Of a stretch of DNA of 64,000 bases, positions 1 to 10,170 are shown piece by piece. The notes below the pieces were generated by a model that saw nothing but the letters and a program-made list of their open reading frames with translations, searched no databases and had not been told where the DNA came from. Position numbers and translations under genes: made by a program. How positions within the stretch are numbered: the first letter of the stretch is position 1; each line of letters begins with the position of its first letter. The DNA comes from Panaeolus papilionaceus (lineage: Eukaryota > Basidiomycota > Agaricomycetes > Agaricales): contig JADNRZ010000019.1 of the NCBI GenBank assembly GCA_015501605.1, forward strand, positions 620,001 through 684,000, written 5' to 3'.

Positions 1-329
1 TAAGGAAGGCGATAGCCCTTTGTCGACGAGTGCGGCTGCCTGACGGTCTCGTAGGGATTTTTTGCCCTTTCTATTCAGAGCATACACGCTAGAGACCTTG
101 GGCGATCTGAGGAGCGAGTCGAGCACATAGCAACCCAACTACCCTGTCGATCCCGTTAGAATGACCGAAAAACTCATCCCCATTTCTTGAGGTATTGTCG
201 TATCCTTTGCTGGAACGACGCCCTCATTGACGTAAGCACTGTATTCAGCAATCAGTTGCTCGACTTTATGGATCTGCTGGTCAACGGTGGTAGAGGCATG
301 ATGCAACATTGAACGCTGGTCAAGGGGAG
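1..329 (-). pseudogene. Adenylate-forming reductase (NRPS-like) fragment, broken
   Basis: On the minus strand this stretch reads as the linker and start of a C-terminal thioester-reductase domain of a fungal adenylate-forming reductase (aminoadipate-reductase-like). The protein reads STTVDQQIHKVEQLI..., then VILTGSTG, a stop, LGCYVL, and later VYALNRKGKKSLRDRQAAA. TGSTGxLG is the nucleotide-binding loop of the short-chain-dehydrogenase-like reductase domain, and VYALNR is a typical family motif. The TAG at 139-141 replaces the residue between the two glycine pairs, so the cofactor loop is destroyed. Another stop (TAA) lies just upstream near 329, although a splice site there cannot be excluded. 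The adenylation and carrier domains expected upstream were not recognised at higher coordinates, so this is a truncated relic. The downstream part lies outside the window. The family reduces carrier-bound carboxylic acids to aldehydes with NADPH. Confidence 0.72.
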
Positions 330-341
330 GTTATTCAGAGA

Positions 342-1880
342 GCAGCTGAAAACGAACACTCACAAAGTTATTGCGCTTTTAAGATGTATACGTGGTGGAT
401 GCCTATATGGACCTCATGTAAAGTTACCAGTACCAGTGGTCAGTCCATTCCCGGCTTACTGTGTGTAACGAGGCAATGATACTGATGGCGGTCCTCGAAG
501 AATGAAAACCAGTTCGATGTGATCACTCCGAACGATTCAGAGCTCTAACTGCTATACATTCATCCAGTGGCGCTGGTGCTAACTATTGACGCTGCCAAAC
601 CCTCCTCATTTCAAGGCACTTCATCCTCTGGCACCCATAATAATGGTAAACTAAGACTCCTGACCTTCGAACCCAATTAAATGGATGATAGTTGACGCTA
701 TCAGTTATATCATTAGCTCCAACTGGTTCTAGATGGCCGCTAACGCAGACTAGGGGCTCCCTGAACCTATTCAACTGGCACTAGCCCTTCGAGGTTATCA
801 TACCAATGGAACGAGCACACGAACGACATCCATATTCTTATGTTACTTCTTTGTGGACCGAAAGCGGGATGACGAGTGCCGGTTTCTGCCTTGCCGAAGC
901 TAGTATTCGAGAGGCAACTGACAGGGGCCCTTGGTCGCAGTGCTAAGCAGGTAGCCATTCAGTTGAGTGTGCCAACGTTCAACGGTAATCCTTAGGTATC
1001 CGACCTCACATTTCGCCGCAGTCGGTCCTTGTTTGACACAGTCATGCTTCGCCAAACTGCCTCGAGAATTTGATATTCGCGCCTCTTCTAAGTTAGTTGT
1101 CGTATCAAATGACATCTTGTGAGAGCCAGTTTCCCCACACCAAAAGCCTGTTCAGAATTTTGGCGCCGCTTCCAGGTTTCATGGTATAATACACTCCTGA
1201 CAACATCGACAGTTCTGGGAACGTCCACAGCTATTTTAAGCTTTCGAAGCTGCGTCACCAGACGCCCTCGCCGTCGTGTGATTGGGAGACATCTTCACTA
1301 ACAACACCTCTATGTCATATTCTATCCATGTATTTGGACTTTGGACTGCAGTAAGCATGAGGTTTTGTGACTTTGATGAAGGCAATGTCTTAACTGCGTT
1401 AAGCGCTCTACGAGGGCATGAGGAGGATTCGGGTATCTATTCACAAATAAAATATATTCTGGCTGATCCTCACCGTTTAAATCAGATACTCGAGGCTCTC
1501 TGATATTCACCACCAGACGTTTGGCCTCTACTTTAGCAGGAGTGTAGCTCAACATATCCGCACCATATGCTACTGAGGTGATTGACGGTCCCACCACAAT
1601 GTCTCCCCGAAAGTACTCGATACCCATCATGTGTACGGTCATCAACCCCGCTGATGGTTGTCTTTTGTTACTGACAACAGTACACCCAGAAGGGCCACAG
1701 AGAGGTTGACTTCATGTACAATTCTTCCCTCGGGATAACATGCTGTGTCGCCATGCTCGCTAACCCTAAATATAGAACGGAACACTTCGCTCTGGCGGTA
1801 ACATCAGCTCAGCGCATGCACGCTCAACATCCAATAGTCAGAAATCATACTTGTGGTCTGAGTCAAGGCTCCAGCCGAAG
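342..1880. other. Intergenic, no recognised gene
   Basis: I see no gene that I can name here. The most open stretch is on the minus strand at about 1322-1720 (reads ...GLMTVHMMGIEYFRGDIVVG...), without recognised motifs. It could be a remnant exon or chance. The rest is interrupted in all frames. Confidence 0.4.
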
Positions 1881-1883
1881 CAG

Positions 1884-1890
1884 TATATAA
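1884..1890 (+). promoter_or_regulatory. TATA-like box of the thaumatin-like gene
   Basis: TATATAA lies 122 bases before the ATG at 2012. Between them is a pyrimidine/CA-rich leader with a possible 5' UTR. The spacing is plausible for a fungal core promoter; not otherwise proven. Confidence 0.4.
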
Positions 1891-2011
1891 GCCTTGGGCT
1901 TTCGAAGGAGAGAGATCACAACAACAGCGACTAATTTCTCTACAGTTACAAACTACTCCACCAGTTTTTCTACTTAACCCCTCAATTCGAAGCAACTCCG
2001 AGTCGTACAAT

Positions 2012-2860
2012 ATGTTCACCAAGTCTTTCTTCGCCGCTATTGCCCTTGCCTCGCTCGCTGTCGCAGATCATACCTGTAAGTCGTTTGTGGCCATCACGAA
2101 GGTACTTAATTCGACACTTACAACCTTAACCTCCAGTTATTTTCCGCAACAACTGCGGTAATAACGTTAGTCCTAGAATTGCGAACACCAACTGTGGATA
2201 CTCGCCAAGGTGCGACTCTCCAGGATCTGGCGGTGTGGTATGTACTATCAGTTGTGCACTTGGCTTTGTGTCAAAGCAGCTTAGATTTTGTATGATTAGC
2301 CCAACCCAGCCATCTCCTACACGGGACCTCAGCCGAACGACCTCAGCCCTGGTCAATCACAGGCCATGACTATCAACCGTCAAGTAAGTGTGCTTTTCGA
2401 TTCTCAATGTTGCATAATTCTAAATAAAATCCCTGGTATCAGTGGAACGGTCGTATTTTCAACCAAAATGGTAACTGTGGTGGTTCTGGTGAGAACTGCT
2501 CCATAGGGGAGTTCAACCTTGATACTGGCGACTTTTTTACGCCTCAGGTACAATTAAAGCATTTCACACAGCCATATTTAAGCTTAAACCACTTTGATAC
2601 AGGCATACGATCTTTCGAACATCCAAGGGTTCACTCAGTCAATGCGACTCGAAGTCGGGGGTTGTGATACGGTCACCTGCACAGATGTTAACTGCGGTTG
2701 CAGTCAGGCTTACCCACCAGGAGTATGTATATTCACCCGGTCTTGAGTATAGCAGCTAATACCGGTAATTTTATAGGACTTGAGTGGTTGTGGAAATGAC
2801 TCCCCCGTTCGAGGATGCTCTGCTGGTGATAAGACCTGGACGGTCACCTTCTGTCCTTAA
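2012..2860 (+). CDS. Small thaumatin-like protein, secreted
   Basis: Six exons join in frame: 2012-2075, 2137-2237, 2300-2383, 2443-2547, 2603-2722 and 2777-2860, giving 185 residues. The protein starts with a signal peptide (MFTKSFFAAIALASLAVADH). It continues with FIFRNNCGNNVSPRI, a cysteine-rich middle part (CGYSPRCDSPGSGGV, WNGRIFNQNGNCGG, CSIGEFNLDTGDFF) and ends SAGDKTWTVTFCP, the usual C-terminus of small fungal thaumatin-like proteins. The order and number of cysteines fit the family, and the length matches its short form rather than the plant PR-5 form of over 200 residues. Members are extracellular; several have beta-glucanase activity or modify the cell wall. Activity of this copy is inference. 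All introns are about 50-60 bases with GT-AG ends. It stands alone, with no linked pathway genes. Confidence 0.9.
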
Positions 2861-3537
2861 GTCCGCGATGGATGGACCAGTTTTTCGAGGACATCTTGAC
2901 GGTGATATACATAGTTTCAATAATACAGTAGATGAGAGATATACCTCTATCTTAATATGAATGAGAGTTCCAATCGATAGCAACTTGAGGTCGTGACGAT
3001 TCCGATTCGGAAATAGCGACTGGTCGTGCCTACAAGGATCTCTCAAAAGACTTCTATAATTGACGGCCCGCTATAAATTATACTCTCGAAGCTCACCCAA
3101 GGGGCCTAGAATCACTAACTCCTCATGAACGAATTCTTGGAAATTGGAATCGAAATATTATAAAAAGGTCCTTGTTAGGCTCACGTGATAGTAGTGCACT
3201 GAACAAGGTTTGTCTCCTGTGCTGCTTTCAGTGTCAGGGGTGCACAGGGTAACTTGAACCTGTCCATCATTACCGTCCAGGATATATACTAGTAGCGACA
3301 TAGCACTGCCCACTAGGCCTCAGCTTATGGCACAGTAAAAGGTAGGAACTGCATTGAGCTTGATTTAAGCTATTCCTCCGAGCAGTTGACGAGGCTGACC
3401 AGAAGCCAGAGACAGGGCACTACCTGCACCCCCCAAATCCAGAACATCGACATCATTGCGTTTTGCTGCTGCGGAGGCCTCTATCTGATACATAAGTGGT
3501 TCTAAACTTATTATCCGCAGGTTATCCTCCACATACC
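2861..3537. other. Intergenic between two plus-strand genes
   Basis: This should hold the 3' UTR of the thaumatin-like gene and the promoter of the stomatin gene. No gene, repeat or RNA was recognised. Confidence 0.5.
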
Positions 3538-4932
3538 ATGTCCTCATCTTTCAACAATGAAACAAACCCACTGCTACGGACCACACCCCCGACTGGAAGT
3601 TATGGAGCTGTGACTGCAACTGAAAATGAGGCATCAGGATCGACAAGTCGCTTGACCAGTAACACTCATACCTTGATCACCGTGCAACCGTTGAAGCGCA
3701 GCGAGATGCAGGTATGTTCATGGTGACCTCATATTGCTGTGTGAGTAGTAACGAACGATTTTTCTAGCCTTCGTACGCCCAGGATCTCGGTGTCGAGGAG
3801 GTGACACACGGCATATATGGCTGGCTGACTCAAGGACTGGGGAGCATTCTGGGATTCTTTGGCGTCGTTCCTTGTTTCCCTTGTTCCAATCCATATCACG
3901 AAATCGAGCAAGGTAAGTACCATCATAACTCCGTTCTTGACGCGGTTATCTTGACCAATGGACACCTACGTCTCTTTACGTCTATTAAACACGTTTAGGG
4001 TCTGTGGGACTCGTCACTAGATTTGGCCAATTCTACAAGTCGGTAGACCCGGGCCTGGTCAAGGTAAACATCTTGACGGAGTCTGTGCGTGTAGTCGATG
4101 TCAAGATTCAAATCAGCCCCATCGGACGACAAACTGTCATGTATGTAACGATTCGTCTACAGCGAGCTCTTTTAACTTTCATATTTACACTAGCACAAGG
4201 GACAACGTGAATGTCGAAATGTTCGTGTCTATACTTCCTCCCTTTTGCACCATCTCCACTAAAACTGTAGACATTTAGTGACTCGGTCATCTATTACCAA
4301 ATCTGCAACCCTTACCTCGCTGCATTCGGGATCACGGACCTTCGTCAAGCGCTAGTCGAACGCGCTCAAACCACCTTGCGACACGTCGTAGGCGCCCGTG
4401 TCGTTCAGAGCGTCGTAACAGAGCGCGAAGCAATCGCATTCGAGATTGCTGAGATTGTAGGGGAAGTCGCTGATAAATGGGGTGTCTCTGTCGAAAGTAT
4501 CCTCATCAAGGACATCATCTTCAGCCCCGAAATCGCAGCCTCCCTCTCCTCTGCGGCACAGCAGAAGAGGATCGGTGAATCGAAGGTCATAGCAGCACGT
4601 GCAGAAGTCGATGCTGCGAGGTTGATGCGACAAGCAGCTGACATCTTAGCTTCGCCAGCTGCCATGCAGATCAGACAGTTAGAAGCTCGTACGTTTCATT
4701 TCAAGCATTGGATTTCAATATGACAACTTAATCCTTGTTCTTCTGTTCTCCAGTCCAACAGATGGCAAAATCTGCGAATAGCAAGGTTATTTTCGTACCA
4801 ATGCAGCTGCAGAGCGATGTTCAGGGCCAACTGAACCAAGTCTCTGTTTCTGAGTTGGATAGCGCGAATAAAGCCAAGCAGGAAGCCGCGAATGCCCATC
4901 CATCGTCATTTAATGCGGTTACGGGGTCCTAG
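3538..4932 (+). CDS. Stomatin-like band 7 / PHB domain protein
   Basis: Six exons join in frame: 3538-3711, 3768-3912, 3999-4140, 4194-4220, 4279-4688 and 4754-4932, giving 358 residues. The first 70 residues are a Ser/Thr-rich cytosolic tail. A short hydrophobic hairpin follows (SILGFFGVVPCFPC), then the PHB domain: GLVTRFGQFYKSVDPGL, TRDNVNVEIDSVIYYQI, DLRQALVERAQTTLRHVVG, WGVSVESILIKDI. The C-terminal helix (AAQQKRIGESKVIAARAEVD) and SKVIFVPM are the classic stomatin signature. Stomatins are monotopic membrane scaffolds on the inner face of plasma or endomembranes; they oligomerise and organise lipid microdomains. The 27-base exon 4 is required to keep the frame and restores the conserved core. 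Neighbouring genes give no hint of a partner. Mitochondrial SLP2-type homologues carry a targeting peptide, not seen here, so a stomatin/podocin-type plasma-membrane role is more likely. Confidence 0.92.
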
Positions 4933-5169
4933 TATAGACCTCTATTATCCTATGAAGAGACTAATGAGGAAGGATCACTGTTGACGTCGTTCTGAATCAA
5001 GTGAAGTAGTAGTAGTACTCATTATTGCCAGTTTGGCCCTGACGCAACATGTAAAACTTTTCAAGAAATGAGCCATTTATATACCACACACATTCCACTA
5101 CAATGACGATATCCCATGTATCAAGTATTCATTGCGGTCTTATTCGCGCTGTCGATAATCCAGATCCAA

Positions 5170-7525
5170 CTAAGTTGGTACGAAAATATCCGTTAATTGA
5201 GCGAGCTGGGCTTGGATCTTCTCCTCCTTCGTGAAAGCATATTTGCCAGCAGCGGTCTTGTGAAGACTTTTGCGCTGATCTACCATCTCTCGTTGGAGTT
5301 GCAGCAGGAATTTTGCGTTGTTGTGCTGAGTGAGAGACCGAATGGTTTGTGTCGTAGTCTCACGAGCCGTCATATCAGTCGTAGCGTCAAAGCGACTCGT
5401 AATGGACCCCTTGGCCATGAAGACGCCCCAATGGTTCTTCTTGATACTTTCCTCTTTCCTTTCGTGCTCATACTTGAGGTCGAGACGAACGTCGTTTCAT
5501 TTGGTTGTCGTGAGGGATATTTTGTTGAATACTTCACCACCGCAGATATGTTTAAAAAGCGTGAGGGTCGTGGAGGCTCCCGAATCAAACCGAATATCGG
5601 TAATGCGATGAAGGTATACAACACCATTTAATTTCTTGCCTTGCTTGTATCTAAAAGCGAGCTTTGAGCAATCGACATTCTGAGGGCATAGACGAGACAT
5701 ACGATGCGTTGAGCCATTTTGCGATGACTTTCAAGATCTCGCCGTTTGTTCTCCGTGGCTGGTCAAATCCCGGTGTGTCAACAAGCACCAAATGAGACTG
5801 GCTTTCTCGGATAGGTATTCGTGAGCATTTAACGTCCGCAGTGTCATGATCGAATAGCTAGGCGCTAATGAACTGCCGTTGGTCGAAATCCGGAGCAGTT
5901 AGCCGATTGACAGGCCCGGTCCTTCATTTATTATTATATCACACTCACAGAGCTTTTTCCTGAACCAGTTACGCCCATTACACTGCATATAGCGAGCGCT
6001 AGGCTTCAGTAATGGCCTTCAGACTTACGCATCCAAGTATGAAGTACGCACAGAATAATTATATCGTCCTCCCTGGTATTTCCCAGAGGAACATCAAACA
6101 ACGCATTGGAATCATCGATGCTTGATAGATCGACGGGGGACTTGGTTGGTTTTCTAATGGAGAATGAGTCAGGCCACAAGGTTAAGGATAGGGTGGATAC
6201 ATGACATACGAGATAGGAGGGGAATCTGTAGCTGGCGCATCTGGAGCGCTGTGCGATGGCCTTGCTTTGCTAGGGGCGCAGGGCACATCAGTTGGCAGGA
6301 CAAGATCTTCCAAAGACAGTGTCATGCACGTACATCAATCGTTTTATTTTTCCAGATTTCAAGGCCCAAACAACGGACGAAGGCAGGTCAATGGGAGACT
6401 GTGTGATTACGGGCCATAGACCAGCGTTGAACTCCAACATTTCGCCTTTAAGTGTTTGATAATCTTTCAGAAGGCATTGTAGTTTGTCCCATTCCGTTGT
6501 CATCACTCCAAGTTGCTCGCTGAGTGTCAGTACATCCTCCTTGCTTTGTGAAATCTTGGTTCTGATCACCTGGAACTTCTCATCCAAAAGCCTGAAGACG
6601 TACTCATCCACTGGTGGTTTCTTCAGACTGACCCCCATGTTTTCTAGATTAAACCCAGCACGGTAATCGTCAAAACGCCCTTCGCAGACGACCCAGTGTT
6701 GTGAAATTCAAAGATGTGTAATCCTTTATCGAGGTAGGTCTAAAGGACGAAGATGAAAGAAAATGGGATGGTGTACCAATGCCTTAGCCATTGGTGATCA
6801 GCCGGAAGCGACACACCTGCCAGTGCTCCCTTAATTGCGCAATCTTCTTCTCAGCGCACGACCTCGACTCCTGTGCACTTTTCGCTGATATCCCATCACG
6901 ATCTCCCACCTCATCCCAACGTGTCGTCACAAGGCAGGTCCGGTTTGCTGAAGCCTCGCCGCAAATGCTCATGAACAGATTCCAGCAGTATTTATCACCC
7001 CCCCTGAGCTGTTGTTTGATGCTGTCTGTGTAGCACAGGGCGTGCAAGCGAGGAGCTTTGCTGGTGAACAAGGACTTGGTATAAGGCTTAGCCCATCATC
7101 TCAAGGTAACTAAGCGCACCTGGCTTTTATCCACTCCCTGATGGCTTTTAATGAACCATATTCCGAGATAGTAGCATCTTGAAATCCAGGCGTATCCACC
7201 AGGACAATTCGGTTGCCCCAGGTGGGATGATCCTTGATGCGATATGCGTTCAATTCATTGGTGCCGCGTTGGAGCCCAAACGAAGAAATGTCAAGGTTGT
7301 TACTCGCAAGTCGTTCTATAAACTGTAGGATGAGAGATATATGTAAGCTAGACCTATAAGTACATCCATCAGTGGTAGCATACGTTGCTCTTTCCAACGC
7401 CAGTCGGCCCAAGGAGACTACGTTCACATCGTTAGCTCAAAGTATATTAATAGGGGAGACACTACGCACACAATTATTTTATCGTCGAGTTGGATGTCCT
7501 CCGTTGATATATGGTCGACGAAAAA
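5170..7525 (-). pseudogene. Decayed tandem-domain P-loop GTPase gene
   Basis: This is a relative of the intact gene at 36293-38801, same strand and domain order. First domain (about 6290-7525): exon 7384-7417 carries GPTGVGKSN, the next exon has RIVLVDTPGFQD (G3), then TTRWDEV (G4-like). Second domain (5170-6150): VMGVTGSGKSS (P-loop), LVLVDTPGFDQP, ITDIRFD, then the C-terminal helix. Lesions: (1) about 22 bases missing relative to the intact paralogue between FEFHNTGSS and FNLENM near 6650-6700, shifting the frame; (2) an in-frame TAG at 5858-5860 soon after the P-loop; (3) TGA at 5497-5499 where intact copies have the Trp of TTMWDD. The linker between the domains can still be spliced in frame using a GTACGT donor, so the ancestor was probably one gene. 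Exon 1 was not located. The function was presumably lost, unless the stops fall in unrecognised introns. Confidence 0.78.
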
Positions 7526-8355
7526 CTAATGGTTACTGGGCTCAGATTGTCTTCCAAAAAAGTAGGAGAATCAAGCAGTACAAACCAAATCCTGCTGAGT
7601 AGGCTCTGATAATATCGGAGTTTCAGCCATTTGTCGAAGTGTCGGAATATCGTGTACGCTCAAGATGTTGGACAGAAGCGAATGGAGTCAAAAGATCTTT
7701 GCCTGTACTTTGGAGATGCTTGAGGTCTGGGTAGAAGGTCTAGCTGTTAGGTATTACAAGTCGTCGCGACAGGAAGTGGGCGTGCACCGCGCACTGGCAA
7801 TGAGGTTAACACGCCCATAAGACCTGACAAGATAACGACATGACCCAACGCCGTCCAGTATAGGGAAATCGGCCCTCTTGTACATTACTTGAATCCGACG
7901 GCATGGGCACTTGAATGGTGTAAATATTTTGCGATAGGCTTCCTGAAACAATTTCATGAAGGAGATGATGAACGGGGAATTCGACAACGGATGGCCATAG
8001 TTGCAAGTAACAATGCAGATAGATAATTTTCGAAAGCGAAACAAATAAAAGAAAACAGTCAGAAAATCCAGTGACGACAGCCGATAATATGTCCAGTGTG
8101 TCCAATCACGAAGTAGGGTGAGGAGTGATATAGTAAAGGATGAATGATTGAATTAAACCCTGATCGAAGATGATGACAGCAAAAGAGAAAGAAATAGGTA
8201 ATTTAAACAAGAAAAAAGGGTAACTAAAATATTTGAAATCGAAGACACGACTCAACGAGGTTATTTTGGCGATACACTGTCAGAGACAGGAGTAACGCAG
8301 GTCGGCAGAAATAAGTGCGAGTTCAAGAGGAAGACCCTTGTCTAGCTCCGTTTCC
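7526..8355. other. Intergenic, no recognised gene
   Basis: The first part is the lost promoter or first exon of the decayed GTPase gene; the last part (about 8100-8355) is probably the 3' UTR of the minus-strand gene that ends at 8356. Short open frames at 7754-8105 on the minus strand have no recognisable motif. Confidence 0.4.
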
Positions 8356-10170
8356 TCACTCCCAAACTAGCTTTCCACCAGCATCAATGGTAGCCTTCAT
8401 CCCTCCACTCTCCTTCGAGTTGCCCTTCTTCTGTTGTTCCTTCATTCTCTCGATTTCCAACTGTCTCTTATGTGCAGCGAGTTTCGCCAGTCGCTCCTTC
8501 TCCGCCTCGGCATTCGCGGCCTTTTCAGCCTCCCGCCTCTTCTTGTTTTGCATCTGCTTCTTAGTCAACTGCGTCGACGAGGAGGTTGCCGACGTTGCCG
8601 ATGCTCCTAGCGACGCGGTAGAGCCACTTGGTGTCGTTTTCCCTGCAAGTCATGTCAATATACAGAACAAAATATTTTTTGAATACAAGAACTGACTAGG
8701 CTTGCGACTCTTCACTACGCCCCAGCCCTCTTCATCCTCCTCAGCATCAGCATCACGTTCGCCATCACCGTCAGTAGTAATATGTCCTTCTGCATCTTCA
8801 TAATCTCCCCATGAGAAACCTGGTGCGGGCTGAAGCTTATCCGAAGATTCTGACTGTACGCGAATTACGCGGGCAAGAGACGGGTTGGCTGGTGTTTCCA
8901 ACATACTGTGGGATATCGAAAAAAAATTATGACGTTAGCAAAACGCGGAGATATTTATAGAAAGACATGAGAAAACAATGAATATGTCGGATGAAAGAGG
9001 GTGTTAAGCTTTGGGCCGCAGGGGAAGTCAAAGCACCCAATGGAAATGCGAAGAAATAAAATACGAGAAATGTACGCACTCATCAACGGCAGTCTTCCTC
9101 GGCTTTGGCAAAAGCTTCTCAGCTAGCGTCTTGCGTTGCTCGCCCACACTCCGGCTTGCATCCTCAGCAACTCTCAGTAAGAAGCTCTCGTCGACATCCT
9201 CCTCCAACTCAGCCTTCTCCCCAACTGGTGAGGAATTACCCGTCGTAGTGCTCATGTCATCTGTACTCGTCGCATAACGATTGAATGATCGGCTATCCTG
9301 GGAGTTGGAGGCGGGTAGCGCTTTCTTCGCAGAGGCTGACGTGGCTGACGTCTGGTTCTTGCTGCGTCTGGAACCACCGACGCGAGTCCATGACTCGTCT
9401 GTGTCAATAGAGACAAACGAGTGGTCAAGAGGCTGCGATTGTCCGTGGGTGGAGGAAGAGGAAGGTGGTGCAGCAACGTCGAGAACTTGTGATTGTGATT
9501 TCGTTGCTGGTGGTTGCGAAGGTGCAGCTTGCTGTTGTTGAGATTTTGCTGGGGATTGTTGAGCCTTGGTCTGCTTTTGTTTCCCTCCAGACGCCTTCGT
9601 CGTCGATTTAGACTGGGTGGAGTCGGCTAGGGATGAGCTTGGGGGCGGCTTCGCAGAGGGTTCATTCGGTGTTGTTACTCCACTGGCGTTGGAGTCAGGA
9701 GCCGCAGATGATTTCCCTTTCTTCTTCTTGGACTTCTTTTCAGAGGTAGGCGGGGTTCCAGCATCAGAAACGACAGGGGTATCAAACCCTCCCGGAATAC
9801 TATCCTTCGTCGTACTCTTCACTGGTGGTGCAGAAGCAGCAGCAGGAGCGGGTTTAGCCGCCTTTGCCTTGACTTTGCTGCCTGCAAGTGATGAAACAGG
9901 TGTATCCGAGGCATCTTCAGCCTCAACTCCCGCCACGTCCGCCGTTCCTCCTGGCGTAGCCGTAGCTTTCTTCTTCTTCTTGTTCTTTTTGGCAGGGGCT
10001 CCTGTTACTTCGGTTCCCGCTTCCTTTTCATTTACCGCCGCTGGGGCTTTGGTTTCCTGCTGAGTATCCCTAGTAGGCTTCATCTGCGTATACCCAACTC
10101 CGACTGCACCCGCCACGACTAGAGCGGTGACAACGCCCTCGGCGGATAAAACACTTTGCGAAGAACCCAT
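8356..10170 (-). CDS. Lysine-rich, membrane-anchored fungal protein of unknown function
   Basis: Three exons join in frame: 10170-9080, 8905-8697 and 8642-8356, giving 528 residues. After MGSSQSVLSAEG comes one hydrophobic segment (VVTALVVAGAVGVGY), likely a membrane anchor. About 330 residues of low-complexity Ala/Ser/Pro/Lys sequence follow, with two Lys runs (KKNKKKKK and KKSKKKKGK). A conserved-looking part contains ESWTRVGG, EEDVDESFLLRVAEDASRS, PGFSWGDYED and EEGWGVVKSRKPR. The end is a charged helix (LTKKQMQNKKRREAEKAANA...) and KATIDAGGKLVWE. The layout of one N-terminal anchor plus a basic coiled coil suggests an ER- or membrane-associated protein that touches RNA or ribosomes, but this is inference. 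I do not recognise a named family. Introns use GTGCGT and GTCAGT donors. The start is the first ATG of a long open exon. Confidence 0.8.

Noticed and set aside
661..720. GGTTCGAA-like T-loop on the minus strand suggesting a tRNA
   Set aside because: No matching acceptor stem or anticodon arm could be formed around it.
5197..5631. 144-codon plus-strand frame over the decayed GTPase
   Set aside because: It is the complement of the GTPase coding exon; the minus-strand reading has the family motifs.
9566..10063. Plus-strand frame rich in Phe/Ala/Val over the 8.4-10.2 kb gene
   Set aside because: Antisense of the Lys/Ala/Ser-rich exon; hydrophobic composition is a by-product.
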